Assembly: GCA_037439705.1 (NCBI GenBank)
Contig: JBBIVP010000097.1
Coordinates: 1-8,076, forward strand
Source: JBBIVP01 sp037439705 [NCBI: bacterium]
GTDB lineage: Bacteria > JBBIVP01
Direction: 5' to 3'
Length of the DNA stretch: 8,076 bases
The notes beneath the pieces are model-generated. The model had not been told where the DNA came from. It worked only from the letters and a program-made list of their open reading frames with translations, and did no database searches. Of this stretch, positions 1 through 5,645 are shown in pieces (the first letter of the stretch is position 1; every line of letters starts with the position of its first letter). The position numbers and the translations under genes were made by a program.

Positions 1-1
1 T

Positions 2-865
2 TCCCTTTTTACGAAGAGGTATAATGAGGGAATGAAGAGGGAGGAATACTGGGAGCCGATGTTTGAAGATTGCCTCAATCTTCTTGCCAAAATGCCCGTA
101 GTTGCAGCCTATATCTACAGAAGGACATACAAGGATGATGTAGCAATTCCACCGAATCCAAAACTTGACTGGGGAGCCAATTATGCCCATATGATGGGAA
201 TTGACGATCCCGAATACTATAACCTTATGAGGCTTTACCTCCTTCTCCACAGCGACCACGAGTCAGGAAATGTTTCAGCACATACGAGTTTCCTTGTTGG
301 TTCAGCACTCTCAGACATATACTATTCTGTCTCTGCTGGACTCAATGGATTAGCAGGACCACTTCACGGACTTGCAAATCAGGAATGCCTGAAATGGATT
401 CTTGACCTTATGAAGAAGTATGGAGGTGTTCCGACAAAGGAGCAGGTGGAACAGCATGCATGGGATACACTGAATTCTGGAAGGGTAATTCCTGGATACG
501 GACATGCAGTGTTGAGAAATGTTGACCCGAGATATACAGCCCAGAGAGAATTTGCTCTGAAATACCTCCCTGATGACCCAGTTTTTAAAACAGTGAGCAA
601 TGTTTTTGAGGTTGTTCCTAATGTTTTGAAGAAGCATGGAAAGGCGAAGAATCCATGGCCAAATGTTGATGCGCACTCAGGAGCACTTCAGTTCCACTAC
701 GGAGTAGTTGAGTTTGACTATTACACTGTTTTATTCGGTGTTTCAAGGGCAATGGGGATGACTGCGCAGGCTGTATGGGCGAGGGCAGTCGGTGCACCAA
801 TTGAAAGACCGAAATCCGTTACCATCCAGATGATGAGAGAAGGGAAATTCCTCGCTGAGGAATAA
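2..865 (+). CDS. gltA: Citrate synthase, mitochondrial-type (5' end outside window)
   Basis: Condenses acetyl-CoA and oxaloacetate to citrate, the entry step of the TCA cycle, in the cytoplasm. The frame is open from base 2 through the ATG at 32 with family-like sequence, so that ATG is internal and roughly 150 N-terminal residues lie to the left. Numbered from the ATG at 32, the catalytic triad is His112 (GPLHGLANQE), His158 (GYGHAVLR) and Asp213 (NVDAHSG). The substrate-binding residues are His76 (HSDHESGNVSAHT), Arg167 (DPRY), Arg239 (GVSRAMG) and Arg259 (IERPKS). Their spacings equal those of pig citrate synthase (His238, His274, His320, Arg329, Asp375, Arg401, Arg421) exactly. Motif wording also follows the mitochondrial branch rather than E. 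coli type II GltA. The gene ends in TAA three bases before a terminator hairpin, so it is a separate unit from the glucan operon. Nothing suggests decay. Confidence 0.97.
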   Translation, partial: SLFTKRYNEGMKREEYWEPMFEDCLNLLAKMPVVAAYIYRRTYKDDVAIPPNPKLDWGANYAHMMGIDDPEYYNLMRLYLLLHSDHESGNVSAHTSFLVGSALSDIYYSVSAGLNGLAGPLHGLANQECLKWILDLMKKYGGVPTKEQVEQHAWDTLNSGRVIPGYGHAVLRNVDPRYTAQREFALKYLPDDPVFKTVSNVFEVVPNVLKKHGKAKNPWPNVDAHSGALQFHYGVVEFDYYTVLFGVSRAMGMTAQAVWARAVGAPIERPKSVTIQMMREGKFLAEE

Positions 866-867
866 TT

Positions 868-894
868 AAATGGGGGGTTCGCCCCCCATTTTTT
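868..894 (+). terminator. Rho-independent terminator of citrate synthase gene
   Basis: A perfect 10-bp stem, AAATGGGGGG (868-877) with CCCCCCATTT (882-891), closes a TTCG tetraloop (878-881). The U-tract is the T run at 889-894, and further T-rich sequence follows. It starts three bases after the stop codon. It should insulate the downstream operon from citrate synthase transcription. The A-rich upstream side could give weak activity in the other direction. Confidence 0.95.
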
Positions 895-937
895 GGTTTT
901 TGGGGGTCAGTGAGAGAAGTTGGTTTTTGGAGGTCAG
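893..937 (+). repeat. Imperfect 18-nt direct repeat pair after the terminator
   Basis: TTGGTTTTTGGGGGTCAG (893-910) recurs as TTGGTTTTTGGAGGTCAG (920-937). The copies differ at one position of 18 and start 27 bases apart. The first copy overlaps the terminator's T-tract. The role is unknown: a local duplication or binding site are both possible. Confidence 0.7.
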
Positions 938-1074
938 GTTTTGACTTTTTTTATTGATATGGAATGGCAATCTCAGAGGACCAAAGTTTGTCTTTTTCTT
1001 CTCATTAACCACAATCTCCTCCAGACGCTCATCTGTCTTCTTCCGAGAATTTTTTTATCACCAAAATAGAACCT

Positions 1075-1094
1075 TTTTATCCAATTTTATCCAA
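1075..1094 (+). repeat. Perfect 10-nt tandem duplication
   Basis: TTTTATCCAA occurs twice head to tail (1075-1084 and 1085-1094). A third partial match, TTTTATC, lies 22 bases upstream at 1053-1059. It directly precedes the heptamer array. It lies about 100 bases before the operon promoter, so a regulatory-site role is possible but unproven. Confidence 0.75.
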
Positions 1095-1097
1095 CGT

Positions 1098-1140
1098 CAC
1101 TCTCTTACTCTCCACTCTTCACCCTCCACCCTCTACTTAT
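1098..1140 (+). repeat. Heptamer tandem array, plus-strand consensus YACYCTY
   Basis: Successive units are CACTCTCT (1098-1105, one base long), TACTCTC (1106), CACTCTT (1113), CACCCTC (1120), CACCCTC (1127) and a diverged TACTTAT (1134-1140). The minus strand reads as GAGGGTG-like units. The tract is almost purely pyrimidine apart from one A per unit, and the minus strand carries several short G runs. Two adjacent units are identical and the outer ones are diverged. It resembles heptanucleotide short tandem repeats known from some bacterial intergenic regions. No function can be assigned. Confidence 0.75.
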
Positions 1141-1192
1141 TATTATCCCCTTTCCCCCTGGTAACAATGTCTATGTTCTTCTACAATTTTCG

Positions 1193-1220
1193 TTGCAATT
1201 ATTATTTTTTTCTTTATAAT
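1193..1220 (+). promoter_or_regulatory. Sigma70-type promoter of the glucan operon
   Basis: A -35 box TTGCAA (1193-1198, four of six consensus bases) is followed by a 16-base T-rich spacer and a perfect -10 TATAAT (1215-1220). A start about seven bases downstream would fall near 1227, only about 14 bases before the first ATG. AATTAT (1197-1202) and ATAATT (1216-1221) form a short inverted pair overlapping both boxes, which might be a weak operator or chance in AT-rich DNA. Confidence 0.75.
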
Positions 1221-1228
1221 TACTCCAC

Positions 1229-1234
1229 AGGAGG
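1229..1234 (+). promoter_or_regulatory. Ribosome binding site AGGAGG of debranching enzyme
   Basis: A perfect AGGAGG, extended to AGGAGGTG at 1229-1236, sits six bases before the ATG at 1241. It fixes that start and is the only strong, well-spaced site in the operon. If the promoter call is right, it lies almost at the 5' end of the mRNA. Confidence 0.9.
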
Positions 1235-1240
1235 TGGAAA

Positions 1241-3184
1241 ATGATAAGAGAAAGAGAATGGATATTAACAAATAGAAAGGGAGGATATGCAATCGGTCCT
1301 GAAAACCTTTTAAATTATAGAAAGTATCACGGAATTCTTATCGCTTCTTTTGAGGGCATGAAAAGGATACACCTTGTTGGTTCAATTGAAGAAAAAATTT
1401 CCTTTGAAGATAAATCATTTTACCTTGACAGTAACCATTATCCAGGAGTAATTTATCCAGATGGATACAAACACCTTATCTTTCATTTTCTTCGTCCCTT
1501 TTCCGCATTTGTATATTCAACCCATCCACCGGATGAGGAAATAATCATTTTAAAAACCGTTAAAATGCATGAAAATGAAAACCTTACTGTGGTTCAATAC
1601 AAAAATATGGGAAAAAAAAGAATAAACCTTTTTCTCAGACCAAAATTTACCATAAGAGACCATCATTCCCTTCATCTTCCGGGCTACTGGGATTCACACG
1701 AGTACTCTGCTGATATTGATGGAGAAAAGGCTTTTATTGAACATAATGGAATAAAGGTTTTTCTTTTTTCTCAAAAAGGTAATATCTCAAAATCTCCTGT
1801 TATATACAGAAATGTTACATATCCTGCTGAAATGATGAGGGGTTATGACTGTGTGGAGGATTTGCTCTCTCCTTATACAATTGATGTAGAATTAAATCCG
1901 GAAGAGGAAACCTTCGTTGCTTTCAGCGATGAAGATGAAGAAATTGAAAGGAAAATAGGTGAAACAATAAGAAGGTATGAAAAATATCCTCTTCCATACG
2001 GACATCCGGAAAAGCAGGAATTCAACATCCATCTTTCTTTTGATAGACCGCTCTTCAAAAGAGAAGAGTACATTGAAATTCTGAAACTTGCCATGGAAGA
2101 CTTCATATCTGATGATGACCTGATAGCTGGATTTCCATGGTTCTGCGCATGGGGAAGGGATACACTTATTTCCCTTCTTGCACTCCAATTCCTGAATAAT
2201 GGAAAAGAACTCATCAAAAGGATTCTGAAAAAGAAGAAAGAAGAGATGAAGGATGGACTTGTTCCCAACTTCTCAGGTGATGGGAAGGAAAGTTATGAAG
2301 CGATAGACCCTGCCCTCTGGTTCGGGATAAGGGTGCTGGAGTTCATAGATATTTTTGATAAAAAAGAGAAGGAAGATTTTTTGCACGCAATATCTGAAAT
2401 TATAAAAAAATTTCTTAAAGACCCGCCCCTTCCTTTCTATGTGGATCCTGAAGATGGTCTCATTGAGATTCATAAGGGAACAAATCTCGCATTAACCTGG
2501 ATGGATGCAAAGGTCTTTGGAGAGCCAGTCACACCAAGATATGGCAAACCGATTGAAATAAATGCCCTGTGGTTCAATCTGTTGAAGGGTTATATCCGTT
2601 TTAAGGAAGATTCTTTATCAAAGGAAATTAAAAAACTCCTTCCACTTGTGAGAAAAGGAATGAAAAGGTTCTGGGCAGAAGAAGGATTCGCAGATAGAAT
2701 TGAAAATGGAGTTCCCGTGCTGGAAATAAGACCAAATTACATAATCGCTCTTTCCCTTCCAGAAACTCCATATACACTGGCACAGATTGAAAAGGGTTAC
2801 AGAACTGCAAAGGAAAAACTCCTTACCCCTTATGGATTGAGAAGCCTTTCACCCGACGACCCATCCTTCAGAAGCGTTTATATTGGAGACCAGAGGATGA
2901 GGGACCTTGCATATCATCAGGGAACTGTGTGGGTATGGCTGATTTATCCCATGGCTCTTGTGGCAACCAAGCTCTACAGGAGAAACAAAAGACTCTTTCT
3001 TTCCGAGCTGAACCATCTGGTTTTGAGGTTGAGGGATGAAATAGAAAACGGCAAGATGGCATCTGTTCCGGAATTATACGACGGTGGAGAACAAAACCTT
3101 CCAAAGGGTGCACCCGCGCAGTGCTGGTCTGTAGCAGGAATTCTTCTGGTAGAAAAAATGATTGAAAAAATTGAAAGGAAATGA
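1241..3184 (+). CDS. Glycogen debranching enzyme (amylo-alpha-1,6-glucosidase, GH133-like)
   Basis: At 647 residues it has the usual length of the bacterial/archaeal two-domain type. It removes alpha-1,6-linked glucose stubs from glycogen limit dextrins in the cytoplasm. The N-terminal beta-rich GDE_N-like domain (about 5-235) opens with the family-like stretch NLLNYRKYHGILIAS (22-36). The C-terminal alpha/alpha-barrel GDE_C domain (about 270-640) shows GFPWFCAWGRD (297-307), VPNF (341-344), LTWMDAK (418-424), TPRYGKPIEINALW (431-444), RPNYIIALSLP (497-507), LTPYGLRSLSPDDP (528-541), YHQGTVWVW (558-566), PELYDGGE (610-617) and AQCWSVA (626-632). Asp307 of WGRD and Glu611 are plausible catalytic acids by position, an inference. 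There is no signal peptide. It is unrelated to GH13 GlgX. It is the first operon gene, with a strong ribosome binding site, and its end overlaps the next start by four bases. Confidence 0.93.
   Translation: MIREREWILTNRKGGYAIGPENLLNYRKYHGILIASFEGMKRIHLVGSIEEKISFEDKSFYLDSNHYPGVIYPDGYKHLIFHFLRPFSAFVYSTHPPDEEIIILKTVKMHENENLTVVQYKNMGKKRINLFLRPKFTIRDHHSLHLPGYWDSHEYSADIDGEKAFIEHNGIKVFLFSQKGNISKSPVIYRNVTYPAEMMRGYDCVEDLLSPYTIDVELNPEEETFVAFSDEDEEIERKIGETIRRYEKYPLPYGHPEKQEFNIHLSFDRPLFKREEYIEILKLAMEDFISDDDLIAGFPWFCAWGRDTLISLLALQFLNNGKELIKRILKKKKEEMKDGLVPNFSGDGKESYEAIDPALWFGIRVLEFIDIFDKKEKEDFLHAISEIIKKFLKDPPLPFYVDPEDGLIEIHKGTNLALTWMDAKVFGEPVTPRYGKPIEINALWFNLLKGYIRFKEDSLSKEIKKLLPLVRKGMKRFWAEEGFADRIENGVPVLEIRPNYIIALSLPETPYTLAQIEKGYRTAKEKLLTPYGLRSLSPDDPSFRSVYIGDQRMRDLAYHQGTVWVWLIYPMALVATKLYRRNKRLFLSELNHLVLRLRDEIENGKMASVPELYDGGEQNLPKGAPAQCWSVAGILLVEKMIEKIERK
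3174..3184 (+). promoter_or_regulatory. ATGA start/stop overlap between debranching enzyme and GT4
   Basis: The ATG at 3181 overlaps the TGA at 3182-3184. Only a weak AAAGGAA (3174-3180) touches the start, with almost no spacer. Translation of the second gene probably depends on ribosomes finishing the first. Confidence 0.7.
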
Positions 3185-4443
3185 GAATTTTAACACTTAC
3201 CTGGGAGTTTCCGCCGAAGATAACAGGCGGGTTGAGTTTGGCATGCTATGGAATTGTAAAGGCTCTTCTTAAAAAGGGCGTTGAGGTTGACCTCATTCTG
3301 CCGATAAGAGAAAACCTTTATTTTCCGTTGAGAAAGGAAGAGGATGCTGATCTGCTTCCGGTGGCATCTCCAAAAGGGGAAATAATTCATGAGGAATTTA
3401 AAAGAAAGACTCTCAGGTGGATTGAGGAGATTCCCTCTGCATATAAAAATAGAAGATTGATAATGAGAGAATTGCTGGGTAAAGAACGAGTTTTTGATGA
3501 TAAAATTCTCAATGACCTCCTTCAGATCCTTCACGACGGGTGGCTATTTGACGATGTAAGGGAATGGACGATCTCAGCAATTGAAATTGCAAGGCATCTT
3601 GATTTTGACATAATTCACGCCCATGACTGGCTTGCCTATCCTGCCGGTATAGTAATTAAAAAAATCTCCCGAAAACCCCTTGTCGCTCACATTCATGCAA
3701 CGGAGTTTGACAGAGCAGGAGGTCCCGGTGAAAGAAGAATCCATGATATAGAATACCTTGGTCTGCAGGAGGCAGACAGGGTTGTTTCGGTATCAAATTA
3801 TACAGCAAGAGAGATTGCGGAAAAATATCTGGTTGACCCATCAAAAATAAGGGTTGTCCACAACGCCTTTATAATTGAGAAGGTAAAGGAAAAAAAGAGG
3901 CTGTTCAAAGAACCCACCGTTGTGTTCGTTGGAAGGATAACCCTTCAAAAAGGCCCGGATTATTTCATAGAGATTGCCCACAGGGTTCTTGAAAGAACAA
4001 AGAATGTCCGGTTCATAATGGCTGGAAGGGGAGATATGGAAAGAATGGTAATGGAAAGGGTTGCTTCATGGGGTCTCGGGACCAAATTTCTTTTCAGCGG
4101 ATTTTTGAGCAGAAATGAGGTGGCGGAGTTATTTGCGTCCGCAGACATATTTGTTATGTCCTCTGTTTCAGAACCCTTCGGTATAGCAGCCTTGGAAGCG
4201 ATGAGCATGGGAACTGTAGCTATCGTTGCAAAAAATTCAGGGGTAGCAGAAATAACCCGGTCCACATTCAAGGTTGATTTCTGGGACATTGAAAAGATGG
4301 CAGACATCATCGTTGACCTGATAAATAATCCTCAAAAACTGGAGGAGATCTCAAAAAGAAGTATGGAAGAGGCATCCTCTCTCAGATGGGAGGATCAGGT
4401 GGAAAGACTTATAGCAGTTTATTCTGAACTTATTACTTCCTAA
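3181..4443 (+). CDS. GT4 glycosyltransferase, probable alpha-glucan (glycogen) synthase
   Basis: This 420-residue GT-B fold retaining glycosyltransferase probably adds glucose from a nucleotide sugar to alpha-1,4 chains. The N-terminal domain starts with MRILTLTWEFPP and KITGGLS (13-19), which recalls the Lys-x-Gly-Gly loop of starch/glycogen synthases. HAHDW (146-150), HATEF (172-176) and VSNYT (204-208) follow. The C-terminal domain has GRITLQKGPD (251-260, Arg252 and Lys257 as donor-phosphate ligands) and EPFGIAALEAM (331-341), the E-x7-E motif with Glu331 and Glu339. A segment at about 43-135 separates the first strands from HAHDW and is longer than in methanogen GT4 homologues as I recall them. 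The start is fixed by the canonical N-terminus. Neighbours all act on alpha-glucan, which supports synthase over a cell-envelope or mannosyltransferase role. Donor (ADP- or UDP-glucose) and acceptor cannot be read from the sequence. A GlgM-like or sucrose-type activity is the main alternative. Confidence 0.87.
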   Translation: MRILTLTWEFPPKITGGLSLACYGIVKALLKKGVEVDLILPIRENLYFPLRKEEDADLLPVASPKGEIIHEEFKRKTLRWIEEIPSAYKNRRLIMRELLGKERVFDDKILNDLLQILHDGWLFDDVREWTISAIEIARHLDFDIIHAHDWLAYPAGIVIKKISRKPLVAHIHATEFDRAGGPGERRIHDIEYLGLQEADRVVSVSNYTAREIAEKYLVDPSKIRVVHNAFIIEKVKEKKRLFKEPTVVFVGRITLQKGPDYFIEIAHRVLERTKNVRFIMAGRGDMERMVMERVASWGLGTKFLFSGFLSRNEVAELFASADIFVMSSVSEPFGIAALEAMSMGTVAIVAKNSGVAEITRSTFKVDFWDIEKMADIIVDLINNPQKLEEISKRSMEEASSLRWEDQVERLIAVYSELITS

Positions 4444-4445
4444 TG
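4441..4445 (+). promoter_or_regulatory. TAATG stop/start junction without ribosome binding site
   Basis: The TAA of the GT4 gene and the ATG of the GH57 gene share one A (4443). The preceding bases, CTTATTACTTCC, hold no purine-rich ribosome binding site; the nearest GGAGG-like sequence is about 50 bases upstream, inside the GT4 gene. Re-initiation by the terminating ribosome is the likely way the GH57 gene is translated. Confidence 0.7.
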
Positions 4446-5645
4446 CTGTATGTAATCTTCTGTTTTCATGTCCATCAGCCCTTCAGACTTAAACATTACA
4501 GACTGTTTGAAATAGGAAAAAATCTGAACTATTTTGATAACGAACTGAACGAAAGAATTTTCGAGAGGGCCTCTGAAAAATGTTATCTTCCAATGAATGA
4601 ACTTCTGTTAAATCATCTAAAAAAATATGAAGGAACTTTCAAAATCTCGTTCAGCATAACAGGGACATTTGTTGAGCAGGCTTATCTCTATCGACCCGAT
4701 GTTATGGAAAGCTTCAAGGAGATTGCAAGACAGGGAGGGGCGGAGTTTATAGGAGAAACCTATTACCATTCTCTCGCCTGCCTTTTTGATGAGGAAGAAT
4801 TCATCCATCAGGTAAACCTTCATTCAACCATGTTAAAGAGGGAATTTGGCGTTCATCCAAAGACCTTCAGAAATACAGAACTCGTTTACAGCAACAGGGT
4901 ATCGGACCTTGTGGCAGAAAACCCTAACTTCCGCGTCATCCTTCTTGAGGGAACAGAAAAAATTCTTAAAGATACAAGTCCACTTTATGTCAGGAGGAGC
5001 CACAACTACGAACATATCCTCCTCTTCAGACATTACAGACTTTCTGATGATATAGCATTCAGGTTTTCGGACAGAAACTGGTCAGACTATCCATTAACCG
5101 CAGAAAAATTTGCAAGATGGGTTGCTGACCTTTCTCTTTCCGAAAGGGAGGGAAAAAACCTTTATCTGGTCCTCTACCTGGATTATGAAACCTTTGGAGA
5201 ACATCAATGGAAGGAAACAGGAATTTTTGATTTCATGAAAAAACTTCCAGAATATCTTTTAAAATATAAACACATTTCGTTTTCATGTCCATCCGATGTT
5301 CTTGAAACCCTGAATTACGAACCCGAAGTTCTATCTGTTCCATTTCCTGTATCATGGGCCGATACAGAAAGAGACCTGTCCGCATGGCTTTCAAATCCCC
5401 TTCAGTGGAATGCAATGAAAACATACTTTGAGATATTGAAAAAAGTAAAGGAAAAGAGGAAAATGGAACTCATGGAGCTGGCAAGAAAACTTTCTTCATC
5501 AGACCTTTATTATTACATGTGTATAAAATACTTTGCAGATGGAGATGTTCACAAATACTTCTCGCCCTATGAGAGACCGGAAGATGCCTACATATATTTC
5601 ATGCATGTGCTTACGGACCTTGAAAAGATGATTGAAGGAGAATGA
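4443..5645 (+). CDS. GH57 glycoside hydrolase (alpha-amylase or glucan-branching type)
   Basis: This 400-residue cytoplasmic enzyme acts on alpha-glucan chains by a retaining mechanism. It shows the five GH57 conserved regions: HVHQPF (9-14), GETYYHSL (104-111), FRNTELVYSN (142-151) with the nucleophile Glu146, LDYETFGEH (246-254) with acid/base Asp247, and SWADTERDLSAWLSN (304-318). The C-terminal helical part includes DLYYYMCIKYFADGDVHKYF (354-373). It resembles the methanogen MJ1611-like 'alpha-amylase' group, which is shorter than the roughly 500-700-residue GH57 branching enzymes. HVHQPF lies nine residues from the ATG, which makes this start secure despite the missing ribosome binding site. 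There is no signal peptide, so it works on internal glucan. Since the window has no GH13 branching enzyme, it may branch the polymer or may simply hydrolyse it; the sequence does not decide. Confidence 0.92.
   Translation: MLYVIFCFHVHQPFRLKHYRLFEIGKNLNYFDNELNERIFERASEKCYLPMNELLLNHLKKYEGTFKISFSITGTFVEQAYLYRPDVMESFKEIARQGGAEFIGETYYHSLACLFDEEEFIHQVNLHSTMLKREFGVHPKTFRNTELVYSNRVSDLVAENPNFRVILLEGTEKILKDTSPLYVRRSHNYEHILLFRHYRLSDDIAFRFSDRNWSDYPLTAEKFARWVADLSLSEREGKNLYLVLYLDYETFGEHQWKETGIFDFMKKLPEYLLKYKHISFSCPSDVLETLNYEPEVLSVPFPVSWADTERDLSAWLSNPLQWNAMKTYFEILKKVKEKRKMELMELARKLSSSDLYYYMCIKYFADGDVHKYFSPYERPEDAYIYFMHVLTDLEKMIEGE
5635..5645 (+). promoter_or_regulatory. ATGA overlap and very tight ribosome binding site of phosphorylase
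   Basis: AAGGAG (5635-5640) lies only one base before the ATG at 5642, much closer than the usual five to nine bases. The ATG overlaps the GH57 stop TGA (5643-5645). No better start exists nearby. Coupled translation is likely. Confidence 0.65.

Larger units (their letters stand above)
866..1240. other. Intergenic region between citrate synthase and glucan operon
   Basis: This 375-base stretch contains no gene I can support. In order it holds the terminator, an 18-nt direct repeat pair, T- and C-rich unique sequence (about 940-1070), a 10-nt tandem duplication, a pyrimidine-rich heptamer array, and the operon promoter with its ribosome binding site. The plus strand is strongly pyrimidine-biased from about 1000 to 1220. 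The one open frame (TTG at 954 to TGA at 1244) has a low-complexity translation rich in F, Y, S, L and T, lacks a ribosome binding site and runs through the promoter. No tRNA or obvious riboswitch fold is seen. I see no clear operator palindrome, only a short AATTAT/ATAATT inverted pair across the promoter. Confidence 0.75.

Noticed and set aside
20-25. TATAAT near the left edge as a promoter
   Set aside because: It lies inside the citrate synthase coding frame, which is open and family-like on both sides, and has no suitable -35 box visible or gene start to serve.
895-1060. Minus-strand open stretch giving KKTDERLEEIVVNEKKK and onward toward the terminator
   Set aside because: No start with a ribosome binding site, no recognisable family, and its tail merely translates the direct repeats and terminator; at most a worn-out remnant that cannot be supported.
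1096-1140. CRISPR array reading of the short repeats
   Set aside because: Units are seven bases and contiguous without spacers, and no cas gene is in the window.
954-1244. 96-codon open frame (TTG start) that ends in an ATGA overlap with the debranching enzyme gene, mimicking the operon's own junctions
   Set aside because: The translation is low complexity (F, Y, S, L, T), there is no ribosome binding site, the frame runs through the heptamer array and the promoter, and the final overlap follows simply from the AAAATGATAA sequence at the next start.
1873-2268. Minus-strand 131-codon open frame inside the debranching enzyme gene
   Set aside because: It is serine/phenylalanine-rich antisense shadow of a clearly conserved coding region; other minus-strand frames in the operon were rejected for the same reason.
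4846-5055. Plus-strand 69-codon open frame inside the GH57 gene
   Set aside because: It is an out-of-frame shadow over the conserved FRNTEL catalytic region and has no recognisable sequence features.
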